Shown: positions 1 to 7,635 of the stretch, piece after piece
How positions within the stretch are numbered: the stretch's first letter is position 1
Layout: each line of letters opens with the position of its first letter
From: Actinomycetota bacterium
GTDB lineage: Bacteria; Actinomycetota; Thermoleophilia; RBG-16-64-13
NCBI GenBank assembly: GCA_016278725.1
Contig: JADQBG010000004.1
Span: forward strand, 1-64,000
Reading direction: 5' to 3'
DNA: 64,000 bases
Notes under the pieces: generated by a model
What the model saw: the letters and a program-made list of their open reading frames with translations, nothing else
Database searches by the model: none
Told to the model about the DNA's origin: nothing
Made by a program: the position numbers and the translations under genes

Positions 1-150
1 CGGCTGCGCCCATCCCCGGCCGCAGGCGGCGCCCCGGCCGCCGGCTGCGCCCAACTCGACTCGAGCCGGCCCCCGTGGGGTAAGGTAGCCTCACAGAGCT
101 TTCCCAGGGCAACTTCCCGGGGTACGTCCATCTCTCTCTAGGGGGCCTCC

Positions 151-1278
151 ATGGCGGAGCACAACGGCGGAGCACGCGAGGAGCGAAACGGCGAAGCACG
201 CGAGCCGCAACCGGAGGCAGATGCCTGCACTCCCGCCTACCTCACCGGATCTCTCTCCTACAAGGATGCCGGAGTGGACATCGAGGCGGGCGAAGAGGCG
301 GTTCGGCTGATGAAGCAGCACGCCGAGAGCACGCGCATCCCGGGGGTGATCTCCGGGCTGGGAGGGTTCGCCGCCCTCTACGAACTGCCTCAGGGCATCA
401 CCAACCCGGTTCTGGTCACGGCCACCGACGGAGTGGGCACCAAACTGCTGGTGGCTCAGGAGGCCGGCAAGCTGAACACGATCGGGATCGACCTCGTGGC
501 CATGTCGGTAAACGACGTCATCACTTCGGGGGCCAGCCCGGTTCTGTTCTTGGATTATCTCGCGGTGGGCAAGCTCGACCCGGCGGAGGCGGCTGAGGTG
601 GTCTCCGGCATCGCCGACGGCTGCCGGCAGGCGGGCTGCGCCCTGGTGGGCGGGGAAACCGCCGAGATGCCCGGGCTCTACGCTCCGGGGGAGTTCGACC
701 TGGCGGGGTTCTGCGTCGGCCTGGCCGAGAAGGATCATCTCATCGACGGCTCCAAAATCGCGCAGGGGGATGTGGTGATCGGCCTGGCCTCGGACGGCCT
801 GCATTCCAACGGATACTCGCTGGCCCGGGCGATCCTCGAAAGCAACCAATGCGATCTGGGAGACAAGTTCCCGCATTTTGGCGAGAGCATCAGCTACACG
901 CTGCTCAAGCCCACTTTGATCTATGTCAACCCGGTCTTCACCTTGCTCGAGCGGGTGGCCGTGCACGGCATGGCCCACGTGACCGGCGGGGGCATCGGGG
1001 GAAACCTTGCTCGGGTGATCCCTGAAGGGTTGAGCGCCCGGCTCCACTTCGACAACTGGAAGGTGCCCAAGGTCTTTAGGGCGCTCCAGGAACTGGGTGG
1101 GGTCGAGGACGAAGAGATGTTCCGCACCTTCAACATGGGCGTCGGCTACGTGATAGTGGTGCCCTTCGAGTCGGCCGAATACGCGGCAAAACTCCTGCTT
1201 CGGGGCGGGGCGGACCCGGTGTATCTGGGCTCGATCGTCAAGGGCGAGCAACCAGTCACCCTGCAGGGAATCTTCTAG
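151..1278 (+). CDS. purM: Phosphoribosylformylglycinamidine cyclo-ligase (AIR synthetase)
   Basis: This enzyme closes the imidazole ring in purine synthesis, converting FGAM and ATP to AIR in the cytoplasm. The 375 residues carry the PurM signature: ATDGVGTKL near residues 91-99, NDVITSGA, and GGETAEMPG. The C-terminal half has the HVTGGGIGGN and FNMGVGY segments. The family is usually about 345-350 residues; the extra length is a polar N-terminal tail of about 33 residues, low in complexity, before LTGSLSYKDAGVDIEAG. I kept the ATG because a purine-rich AGGGGG lies just upstream, but a later start is possible. The gene leads a co-directional run with a VOC gene, purN and purH, so it probably belongs to a purine operon whose earlier genes lie left of the window. 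Confidence 0.96.
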   Translation: MAEHNGGAREERNGEAREPQPEADACTPAYLTGSLSYKDAGVDIEAGEEAVRLMKQHAESTRIPGVISGLGGFAALYELPQGITNPVLVTATDGVGTKLLVAQEAGKLNTIGIDLVAMSVNDVITSGASPVLFLDYLAVGKLDPAEAAEVVSGIADGCRQAGCALVGGETAEMPGLYAPGEFDLAGFCVGLAEKDHLIDGSKIAQGDVVIGLASDGLHSNGYSLARAILESNQCDLGDKFPHFGESISYTLLKPTLIYVNPVFTLLERVAVHGMAHVTGGGIGGNLARVIPEGLSARLHFDNWKVPKVFRALQELGGVEDEEMFRTFNMGVGYVIVVPFESAEYAAKLLLRGGADPVYLGSIVKGEQPVTLQGIF

Positions 1279-1297
1279 GGGCTAAGGGAAAGAGCGG

Positions 1298-2143
1298 ATG
1301 CAAGACAGCGGCGACATCTCGGTTTTCGGTCCGCTCGGCCTCTCGGTCCTGGACCTGGAGAGGCAGAGAGAGTTCTACACGGAATTCCTGGGGCTGCGGC
1401 TTTTTGGCGGGGACCAGGGGCGCGCACTCCTCGGGGCGGGCGACCGCCAGATCCTCGCCTTGGAATCCGGGGCCAAGCGCCCCCGCCCCTCACGCACCAC
1501 CGGCCTCTACCACATGGCGATCCGGTTCCCCTCGCGGGCCGCTCTTGGTCAGGTGTTGCAACGGATGCTGGCGAAGGACGCGGCGCCGCAGGGCGGCGCG
1601 GACCACCTGGTCAGCGAAGCGCTCTACCTGGCCGACCCCGAGGGCAACGGGATCGAGCTCTACTGCGACCGCCCGGAATCCGAGTGGCCGCGCAAGGACG
1701 GCATGGTGGTGATGGAGAACGCGCCACTCGACTGGGACGGGCTGCTCGCCGAAGCGCCGGTCGAGGAAGCGGGCGCCGCTCCCGGCACGCGACTGGGCCA
1801 TGTCCACCTCCAGGTGGCCGACCTGGAGGCCGCAGACGCCTTCTACGTGGACGTGCTGGGCTTCGAGAAGTCGGCCGAGTTTCCGGGGCAGGCGCACTTC
1901 GTGTCCCTGCACGGCTATCACCACCACATCGCCTACAACATCTGGGCCGGACGGGGAGCCCCGCCCGCGCCCCCCGGGTCCGCCGGCATGCTCCACTTCA
2001 CCCTGCCGCTCGAACCGGCGGCGCGCGAGGCGGTCATCGAGCGCGCCATCGCCGCCGGCCTTCCCGTGGAGACCGGCGAATCCGGCGACCTTCTGACCGA
2101 TCCTTCGGGCAACCGCGTCCTGCTCGCCCCGCCCGGTTTCTAG
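1298..2143 (+). CDS. Two-domain VOC (glyoxalase/extradiol dioxygenase) family protein
   Basis: A 281-residue protein made of two vicinal-oxygen-chelate modules, about residues 8-130 and 165-280, in the CatE-like arrangement. Visible metal-ligand candidates are His in YHMAIRF and Glu in GNGIELYCDR of the first module, and His residues in GHVHLQV and GMLHFTL of the second. The second module ends SGNRVLL, lacking the usual Glu, so one site may be structural only. Such proteins bind a divalent metal and act on catechols or glyoxal adducts; the substrate cannot be told here. It begins 19 bases after purM and lies between purM and purN, so it is probably co-transcribed with purine genes although no link to purine synthesis is evident. 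Confidence 0.85.
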   Translation: MQDSGDISVFGPLGLSVLDLERQREFYTEFLGLRLFGGDQGRALLGAGDRQILALESGAKRPRPSRTTGLYHMAIRFPSRAALGQVLQRMLAKDAAPQGGADHLVSEALYLADPEGNGIELYCDRPESEWPRKDGMVVMENAPLDWDGLLAEAPVEEAGAAPGTRLGHVHLQVADLEAADAFYVDVLGFEKSAEFPGQAHFVSLHGYHHHIAYNIWAGRGAPPAPPGSAGMLHFTLPLEPAAREAVIERAIAAGLPVETGESGDLLTDPSGNRVLLAPPGF

Positions 2144-2264
2144 TTATCAAGCCCAGTTGATACGATGAGCCCGCCGCCCGGCAAGGGTGGTTCCCGCGGT
2201 TTGTGTTGGCTGCGCCACGCGGCCGCCGGGAGGGAGTAGCGGGAGACAGGGGAGGCTCTTTCTC

Positions 2265-2903
2265 GTGTACCGGGTGGCCGTAATGGCCTCGGGAAGCGGC
2301 TCGAATCTGCAGGCGATCCTCGACCGGCTGCATCATCAGGTTGCGGGGGTCGAAGTGGCGCTGGTCGTGAGCGACGTCCCCGGCGCCCTCGCTCTCGAGC
2401 GGGCCGAACGGGCCGACATTCCCACCGCCGTTTTTCCGGTTCACCCCCACGTCACCCGTGAGGAGCGCGACCGGGCCATCGCCGACGCCATCACCGCCGC
2501 GTCCGCCGATCTGATCGTCCTCGCGGGCTACATGCGCATGCTCACCCCGCCGCTCCTCGAGCGGTTTCCCTGGCGCGTGATCAATCTGCACCCCGCGCTG
2601 CTTCCGGCTTTCCCCGGAACCGACGGCATCCGCGACGCGCTCGAGTACGGGGTCAAGGTCACCGGGGTCACCGTCCACTTCGTTGATGAGGGGATGGACA
2701 CCGGCCCGATCATCCGGCAGGAAAGCCTCACCGTGGGCGAGGGCGAAGGACGGGTCTCGTTGGGGGAGCGTATCCATGCGCTCGAGCATCGGGTGCTCCC
2801 CCGGGTGGTGGAACTGTTCGCGACCGGCAAGGTTCAACCGCCCGAGCGGGGGTCTCGCCTGGTCCGTGTCGACGACTCAGAACCCAGTCGCATCGACTGG
2901 TAA
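2265..2903 (+). CDS. purN: Phosphoribosylglycinamide formyltransferase (GAR transformylase)
   Basis: This folate-dependent enzyme transfers a formyl group from 10-formyl-THF to GAR. The 212-residue protein has the N-terminal MASGSGSNLQAIL phosphate-binding segment, the catalytic region LAGYMRML...INLHPALLPAFPG (Asn and His active residues), and VTVHFVDEGMDTGPII with the conserved Asp. I chose the GTG at 2265 rather than an upstream in-frame start because GGGGAGG lies just before it and the protein then starts directly in the first beta strand, giving the normal family length. It is followed 12 bases later by purH, which places the two in one transcript. Confidence 0.95.
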   Translation: MYRVAVMASGSGSNLQAILDRLHHQVAGVEVALVVSDVPGALALERAERADIPTAVFPVHPHVTREERDRAIADAITAASADLIVLAGYMRMLTPPLLERFPWRVINLHPALLPAFPGTDGIRDALEYGVKVTGVTVHFVDEGMDTGPIIRQESLTVGEGEGRVSLGERIHALEHRVLPRVVELFATGKVQPPERGSRLVRVDDSEPSRIDW

Positions 2904-2915
2904 TTGGAGGCAAGC

Positions 2916-4460
2916 GTGAAGGTTAACCGTGCTCTGGTGTCTGTGTCGAACAAGGGGAACCTGGAGGGCTTCGCGCGGGGGTTGGTGGATCTTGGCGTGG
3001 AGATCATCTCCACGGGCGGAACCGCGCGGTTCCTCGAGGAAAAGGGCATCCCGATCACCCCGGTATCCGAAGTCACCGGCTTTCCGGAGATACTCGACGG
3101 ACGGGTGAAGACCCTCCACCCCAACGTGCACGGCGCCATCCTGGCGGACCGCAACGTGCACGAGCACATGAAGGCGCTGCAGGAACTCCAGATCGAGCCC
3201 ATCGACCTGGTGGTGGTCAACCTCTACCCCTTCGAGGAGACCGCCGAGAAGCGCGGGGTGGCCGAGGAAGAGGTCATCGAGAACATCGACATCGGCGGAC
3301 CCACCATGGTGCGCGCCGCCGCCAAGAACTTCCACAGCGTGGCCGTGTTGGTCGATCCGCAGCGCTACGACGGCGTGCTTCAGGAACTCAAGGAAGGCGA
3401 GGGGCGGATCTCGCTCAGCACCCGCCGGGAGTTGGCCATCGAGGCCTTCCACCACACCGCCCACTACGACTTCGCCATCGCCAACTGGTTCACCGCGAAC
3501 GAGGACCAGCATTTTCCCAGCTACCTCATGTGGGACTTCAAGAAGGTCCAGGACCTGCGTTACGGGGAGAACCCCCATCAGCGGGCGGCCTTCTACGCCG
3601 ACGTCGACGGGCGCAAGCAGGTCCTCGATCAGATCATGCAGCTGCACGGAACGGATCTATCCTTCAACAACCTCCTCGATCTGGATTCCGGACGGCGGCT
3701 GGCGGACGAGTTCACGCTGCCTGCCTGCGTGATCATCAAGCACAACAATCCCTGCGGCGTAGCCGTGGCCGACAACGTCACCCACGCTTACGAGAAGGCC
3801 TTTTCCTGCGATCCGGTTTCGGCCTTCGGCGGGGTCATGGTGGTCAACCGTCCGGTCGAGGAGGAACTGGCGCGCGCGATGGGAGACCACTTCGTCGAAC
3901 TGCTCTTCGCCCCGGCCTTTACCGAGGAAGCTCTGGAAATTCTGGGCCGCAAACCCAATATTCGCCTGCTGGTCGACCAGGACGGCCGGCGGAGCGGGCG
4001 CCGCGGGCTGGATCTCAAGCGGGTGATCGGCGGCCTCTTGGTCCAGGACCGCGATTCCGACTCGGAGAACCGAGAGGCCTGCGAGGTGGTCAGCGAGCGG
4101 CACCCCAGCGAGGACGAATGGGGCGACCTGCTCTTCGCCTGGCGGGTCGCGAAGCACGTGAAGTCAAATGCCATCGTCCTGGTGAAGGATCTGATGACCG
4201 TGGGCGTGGGCGCGGGCCAGATGAGCCGGGTGGACGCCGCCAAGATCGCGGTGGAGAAGGCGCGCTTTTCCCTGGACGGGACGGCCGTGGCTTCCGACGC
4301 CTTCTTGCCTTTCCCGGATACCCTCGAGGTGGTGGCCGACGCCGGCGCGACCAGCATGATCCAGCCCGGGGGGTCGATCCGCGACGAGGACGTCATGCGC
4401 GTGGCCGAGGAGCGCGGATTCGCCATGGTCTACACCGGGCGACGGCACTTCCGGCACTGA
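2916..4460 (+). CDS. purH: Bifunctional AICAR transformylase / IMP cyclohydrolase
   Basis: This protein performs the last two steps of IMP synthesis: formylation of AICAR and ring closure. The N-terminal MGS-like cyclohydrolase domain shows SVSNKGN, IISTGGTARFLEE and VKTLHPNVHGAILADR. The C-terminal transformylase domain shows the KHNNPCG and KSNAIVL segments and the closing run SDAFLPFPDTLE...IQPGGSIRDEDV. The 514-residue length is normal. The GTG at 2916 is preceded by GGAGG with five bases of spacing, which fixes the start. It is the last purine gene of the run; the next gene lies on the opposite strand. Confidence 0.97.
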   Translation: MKVNRALVSVSNKGNLEGFARGLVDLGVEIISTGGTARFLEEKGIPITPVSEVTGFPEILDGRVKTLHPNVHGAILADRNVHEHMKALQELQIEPIDLVVVNLYPFEETAEKRGVAEEEVIENIDIGGPTMVRAAAKNFHSVAVLVDPQRYDGVLQELKEGEGRISLSTRRELAIEAFHHTAHYDFAIANWFTANEDQHFPSYLMWDFKKVQDLRYGENPHQRAAFYADVDGRKQVLDQIMQLHGTDLSFNNLLDLDSGRRLADEFTLPACVIIKHNNPCGVAVADNVTHAYEKAFSCDPVSAFGGVMVVNRPVEEELARAMGDHFVELLFAPAFTEEALEILGRKPNIRLLVDQDGRRSGRRGLDLKRVIGGLLVQDRDSDSENREACEVVSERHPSEDEWGDLLFAWRVAKHVKSNAIVLVKDLMTVGVGAGQMSRVDAAKIAVEKARFSLDGTAVASDAFLPFPDTLEVVADAGATSMIQPGGSIRDEDVMRVAEERGFAMVYTGRRHFRH

Positions 4461-4505
4461 TCGCCCAATTGGTCCACGGTCGTCCGTTATTTCCGGGCAG
4501 CCGCT

Positions 4506-4736
4506 TTACGCGCTCGGGTCCAACTCTTCGAGCGCCTGTTGCAGAGCCTCGTTCATGCGGGTGGTGAGCTCCGCCACCTTCTCGAGAGAGGCGCGGGTAA
4601 CGGGCAGGTCGTCCTCGGACAGCTTCTGGCGCCATTCGAGGTAGCTTTCCCGGTGCCCGTCGTTGTGCTCGACCCAGTGCCTGACCAGGTGGGCCAGCTT
4701 GTCTCTGTCGGGGGTTGCGCGCGCCTCGTCATGCAT
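4506..4736 (-). CDS. Small conserved acidic protein (HWxEHN-type)
   Basis: A 76-residue soluble protein rich in Glu, Leu and His. The motif LVRHWVEHNDGHRESYLEW followed by a long helical, coiled-coil-like tail matches a small family seen in bacteria and archaea (I recall it as DUF8180) whose function is unknown. The clustered His/Glu positions suggest metal or cofactor contact, which is inference only. The ATG at 4736 has GAGGAG upstream, better than the longer upstream extension, which is low-complexity. It runs convergent to purH and is a single gene before tRNA-Lys. Confidence 0.7.
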   Translation of the reverse strand: MHDEARATPDRDKLAHLVRHWVEHNDGHRESYLEWRQKLSEDDLPVTRASLEKVAELTTRMNEALQQALEELDPSA

Positions 4737-4897
4737 GTCCGGCTCCTCGCTCGATTTCGGTTCGCAGGTGAGTATTCCCGTTGAAGCAGATCTTCCGTCG
4801 CGGCCGTGGCGCCAAACGGTGAGGGCGCACGGGGAGGGCGCGCCCCGTCGCCGCCGTTGACCTGCGCTACCAATCGGGCTAGAATGCATCCTCGCTC

Positions 4898-4970
4898 GGG
4901 CCCGTAGCTCAGTTGGTAGAGCATCGGACTTTTAATCCGCTGGTCGTAGGTTCGAATCCTACCGGGCTCA
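4898..4970 (+). tRNA. tRNA-Lys (anticodon TTT)
   Basis: A full cloverleaf can be drawn over 73 bases. The acceptor arms GGGCCCG/CGGGCTC pair apart from one G-T. The anticodon loop CTTTTAA reads TTT, and the T arm is GTAGG-TTCGAAT-CCTAC. The CCA end is not fully encoded (A then CC). A rho-independent terminator follows within five bases. Confidence 0.97.
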
Positions 4971-4974
4971 CCTT

Positions 4975-5000
4975 AAACCCTCGTTTTGCGGGGGTTTTTT
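4975..5000 (+). terminator. Rho-independent terminator of tRNA-Lys
   Basis: A 9-bp stem (AAACCCTCG with CGGGGGTTT, one G-T pair), a five-base loop, and a run of six T residues that includes the end of the stem. Confidence 0.85.
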
Positions 5001-5111
5001 AGTGGATTCCTTCTGACGGGGAGTTTCCCCTCACCGCCCGCCGGGACCCTCCGCCGGGCCGGGCCACTTGCGAATCTAGAGGATGGGCCACGGTCCGGAC
5101 GGCCAATAAGA

Positions 5112-5133
5112 GAGGGGCGCCGGAGCGCCCCTC
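5112..5133 (-). terminator. Perfect GC hairpin, likely terminator of the 22-residue gene
   Basis: GAGGGGCGC and GCGCCCCTC form a perfect 9-bp stem around CGGA. It lies just downstream of the minus-strand small gene at 5162-5230. The minus-strand tail TCTCTTATT is only moderately T-rich. Confidence 0.6.
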
Positions 5134-5161
5134 AAAGGCTTGGTCCAAAATCACCTTTCTC

Positions 5162-5230
5162 CTAGAGCAGGAGCAGGACCAGAATAACGATCAAAACGAT
5201 GAGGAGTAGGCCTCCGAAACCGTAATACAT
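5162..5230 (-). CDS. Tiny single-helix membrane protein (22 aa)
   Basis: The reading frame encodes MYYGFGGLLLIVLIVILVL followed by three more Leu and a stop. This is an aromatic/Gly N-terminus and one unbroken hydrophobic helix with no charges. The ATG is preceded on its strand by GAAGGGAAGAC, a good ribosome site, and the gene is followed by a perfect GC hairpin, so it has the frame of a true transcription unit. Tiny Tyr-Gly-Phe/Leu-Ile-Val proteins of this look occur in Gram-positive genomes. Its role is unknown; one-helix peptides often modulate membrane complexes, which is inference. Confidence 0.6.
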   Translation of the reverse strand: MYYGFGGLLLIVLIVILVLLLL

Positions 5231-5423
5231 GTCTTCCCTTCCTTCGGGGACTGCTTACTTGCTACGAAGACATGTTCCCTGTAAATAGGGAAGTTACGCA
5301 TAGAACAGGAAGTCTAAGGTATCGTCCGGGTAACGATGTGGGTCGCGGGAGGGGACTAGACGGACCGGGGCCGCGGGCACCTGGGCTGCGGAGGCGCCGG
5401 GCCGTGGAGCCGCCAACCTCCGC

Positions 5424-5624
5424 CTAGCCGTGGGCGTAGAAGAGGAAGGACCCCACCAGCAGGACTGCGGCGGCAAGCAGCGGGATCCCGAACTTGGCCA
5501 GAGGACAGAATTGGGTCTCTGAGCGCTGCACGCCATCGACGGTGCGGATGCAGGGCTTCGCCTGGCTAAGGCCGAAGAGCGTCGCGAAGAAGAGCAACGA
5601 GAACAGGACCACAAAGACGACCAT
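5424..5624 (-). CDS. Small two-helix membrane protein
   Basis: A 66-residue protein with two hydrophobic segments, about residues 2-20 and 45-63. They are joined by a polar loop carrying two Cys residues (KPCIRTVDG and QFCPLAKFG), which could be disulfide-linked outside the membrane or bind a metal. A GGGGG stretch lies upstream of the ATG. No family recognised. It sits with two other single small membrane-protein genes on the same strand (5162-5230 and 5824-6078), each with its own spacing, so separate transcription is likely. Confidence 0.6.
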   Translation of the reverse strand: MVVFVVLFSLLFFATLFGLSQAKPCIRTVDGVQRSETQFCPLAKFGIPLLAAAVLLVGSFLFYAHG

Positions 5625-5752
5625 CGGTTTCCCCCTATGCCGGTCTCTTGGTCTGGTCGGAACCGAGCGCTCCCCCCGGAAGCTCGGATCGGCCCGCGCC
5701 CAGCGCGGATATCCAGATCTTGGCAGATGCCTCGGCCAAAAACCAAGCAGAA

Positions 5753-5777
5753 AGGCCGCCGGACGGACCGGCGGCCT
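5753..5777 (-). terminator. Hairpin terminator after the 5824-6078 gene
   Basis: AGGCCGCCGG and CCGGCGGCCT form a perfect 10-bp stem around ACGGA. On the minus strand it is followed by a T-rich stretch that includes five consecutive T residues about 10 bases after the stem, and it lies about 50 bases after the stop of the gene above it. Confidence 0.7.
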
Positions 5778-5823
5778 CGTTATCCCGATGAACGGTCGGT
5801 GTGTGCTGCGTTTGGATGAGGGG

Positions 5824-6078
5824 CTAGAGGAAGAAGATCACGAGAGCGAGGGCCAAAACCAGTATGGCCACGACGATAATTGCCAGATACACGCCGCCGC
5901 CGATGGCCGCCGCGGTTTCTTCTTCCCTGGCCAGGACGGGCTCGTCATCGGCGTGGACTCTCGGCGCGCCGTAGAGGCCTTCCTCGCGGGCTCTGAACTC
6001 CGCGCGAGTCTCCACATCCTCCTCGATCACCTCGTCTTCGGGCCGATTGTCTCTGAACACAGGGTCGTAGTCTGCCAT
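5824..6078 (-). CDS. Small acidic protein with C-terminal membrane anchor
   Basis: An 84-residue protein. The N-terminal 60 residues are strongly acidic (DNRPEDEVIEEDVETRAEF), and one hydrophobic helix follows (GGGVYLAIIVVAILVLALAL) ending near the C-terminus, a tail-anchor layout. The ATG at 6078 has a perfect AGGAGGAG ribosome site, so I preferred it to an in-frame start 45 bases upstream. No family recognised and no neighbour suggests a role. Confidence 0.65.
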   Translation of the reverse strand: MADYDPVFRDNRPEDEVIEEDVETRAEFRAREEGLYGAPRVHADDEPVLAREEETAAAIGGGVYLAIIVVAILVLALALVIFFL

Positions 6079-6309
6079 AGTACTCACTCCTCCTAAGCCG
6101 CAATTCGCCAAAAACGGCTGCAAGTTCCACTATATTTGGTATACCCAGCAGTCTTGGAAGTTATCCCTGATCAAGTTCGGGTAGCGGGCCTGGCCGGCCC
6201 AGGCTATGGGGTGGGCGGCCGACGCGGGGTGGACCGGGGTGGCCGGCCGAAATCTCGCTCTTGGCCCGCGGACGGGTGGCCGGAAGGCCCGGAGGGTAGG
6301 AGCAGGACG

Positions 6310-6576
6310 ATGGTCGAAGTGCTTCTCATAATCAACACCGTCTTACTGCTGGGGATCGCCGTGGTTCTCGGGGTTGTCGTTTACCGGCTGGAGCGGGCCC
6401 GCCGGGTGCTCGAGGAGAAGCAGCGTCGGTTCGAGGGCAGCCTGGAAACCCTCGCCCGCCTTACCGAGGGGCTCGAGAGAATCATGTCCGCGCTTGGCGG
6501 TGTGCGCGGCTACGCGGGAGTGGCCGAAGACATCGGCAGGATCATCGGGATCGGCCGCCGACGGCGCCAGCCCTAG
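6310..6576 (+). CDS. Membrane-anchored coiled-coil protein
   Basis: An 88-residue protein with an N-terminal membrane helix (about residues 3-25), then a heptad-like charged helix (RLERARRVLEEKQRRFEGS to about residue 62) and a basic tail. The layout resembles DUF948-type or scaffold-like small proteins, but I cannot assign a family. AGGAGC lies upstream of the ATG. It stands alone before the tRNA-Glu/Val/Asp cluster. Confidence 0.6.
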   Translation: MVEVLLIINTVLLLGIAVVLGVVVYRLERARRVLEEKQRRFEGSLETLARLTEGLERIMSALGGVRGYAGVAEDIGRIIGIGRRRRQP

Positions 6577-6688
6577 CGGTCTTCGAGGGCGCCGAGTCCA
6601 GCCTGCACGGCGCGTTGCGCCGGTGGTTGTCCTCGAGGTTCTGTGTTAGGATTCCGCCTCGGTCGCTCGCGGCCGAATGGATTGGCGC

Positions 6689-6761
6689 GCCCCCATCGTC
6701 TAGTGGCCTAGGACATCGCCCTTTCAAGGCGACGGCGGGGATTCGAATTCCCCTGGGGGCA
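6689..6761 (+). tRNA. tRNA-Glu (anticodon TTC)
   Basis: Acceptor arms GCCCCCA/TGGGGGC pair fully. The anticodon arm TCGCC-CTTTCAA-GGCGA reads TTC, and the T loop is ATTCGAA. It is the first of three closely spaced tRNA genes, probably one transcript with tRNA-Val and tRNA-Asp. Confidence 0.97.
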
Positions 6762-6824
6762 CCTCCTTTCCTCCTGAGTTTGCGCTGGCCCGGGAACGAC
6801 TCGGGGCTGCGAGCTGGAAACGTT

Positions 6825-6896
6825 GGGCGCATAGCTCAGTGGGAGAGCACCTGCCTTACAAGCAGGGGGTCGTAGGTTCAAATCCTACTGCGCCCA
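6825..6896 (+). tRNA. tRNA-Val (anticodon TAC)
   Basis: Acceptor arms GGGCGCA/TGCGCCC pair fully. The anticodon loop CTTACAA reads TAC, and the T arm is GTAGG-TTCAAAT-CCTAC. Length 72 bases. Confidence 0.97.
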
Positions 6897-6961
6897 CCTG
6901 ATTGGGGCAGCATTTTCACCGGGACCGCGGCCGGGCAAAGAGCCCGGAGCATGCGGATCAC

Positions 6962-7035
6962 GGGGGCGTAGTTCAGTTGGTCAGAACGCCGGCCTGTCAC
7001 GCCGGAGGTCGCGGGTTCGAGTCCCGTCGCTCCCG
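6962..7035 (+). tRNA. tRNA-Asp (anticodon GTC)
   Basis: Acceptor arms GGGGGCG/CGCTCCC pair with one G-T. The anticodon loop CTGTCAC reads GTC, and the discriminator base is G, as usual for Asp. A strong terminator follows. Confidence 0.96.
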
Positions 7036-7050
7036 CCTCAGTAAGTCGAG

Positions 7051-7080
7051 CCCCTCGCCGAATGGTGGCGGGGGGTTTTT
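7051..7080 (+). terminator. Terminator of the tRNA-Glu/Val/Asp cluster
   Basis: CCCCTCGCC pairs with GGCGGGGGG around a seven-base loop, followed by TTTTT. Confidence 0.85.
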
Positions 7081-7126
7081 CTTTGGCCTGCAACGTGGTG
7101 ATGCTCGTTCATCGTCCTGGCGGTGG

Positions 7127-7612
7127 CTAATCCCGCGGAGTCACCACCGGCACCGGGACTTCCATGCTTCCGGCGATCGCGAACGTGAGTTCCAGGGAGA
7201 ACACGTCGCCGTCCGACAACCGGGGGAGGGCATCGAGAAGCAGGAGATGATCACCCTCCGGCGTGAGCTTGACCTCTTCGCCCGCCGGGACTGCCAAGGG
7301 GACATCCGGCGATACCGGCGAGCGCTCGCCCCCGAGTACCAGCAGCACGTCGCCCCCCGCTGGGCTGCTTGCGCCGACGAGCGCGTCCGTCTTATCCCCC
7401 TGGTTAATGACCGTCAGGTAGACCGGTAAAGAGTCGGCCAGCGGCGCGTTGAGCGCATAGGGCTGGGAGATCACCACCTCGCCGGCCCGGGCCGCCACCG
7501 GCGGTTCGCTGTCACCGCAGGATAGCCCGACAGTCGCCAAGGAAAGTGCGAGCGCCGCCGTGGCCAGCGCGAGCGCGGAGCGAGCCGGGAGGCGAAGCTT
7601 TTGGCCTTCCAA
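7127..7612 (-). CDS. PCu(A)C-like copper-chaperone-family lipoprotein with lost ligands
   Basis: A 161-residue protein with a lipoprotein signal (hydrophobic residues 13-30, lipobox VGLSC), so it is probably anchored on the outer face of the membrane. The mature part follows the PCu(A)C/DUF461 pattern: VPAGEEVKLTPEGDHLLLL, then GDVFSLELTFAIAGSMEVPVPV. In copper-delivering members the motif H(M)x10Mx21HxM binds Cu(I); here the Met positions are Leu (HLLLL in place of HLML-type), so copper binding is doubtful. The start codon is TTG with a weak ribosome site. It lies just downstream of the metal ATPase and may be its distal operon gene. Confidence 0.75.
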   Translation of the reverse strand: MEGQKLRLPARSALALATAALALSLATVGLSCGDSEPPVAARAGEVVISQPYALNAPLADSLPVYLTVINQGDKTDALVGASSPAGGDVLLVLGGERSPVSPDVPLAVPAGEEVKLTPEGDHLLLLDALPRLSDGDVFSLELTFAIAGSMEVPVPVVTPRD

Positions 7613-7635
7613 CGGAAGGCCTAACGCCGCGCCGC

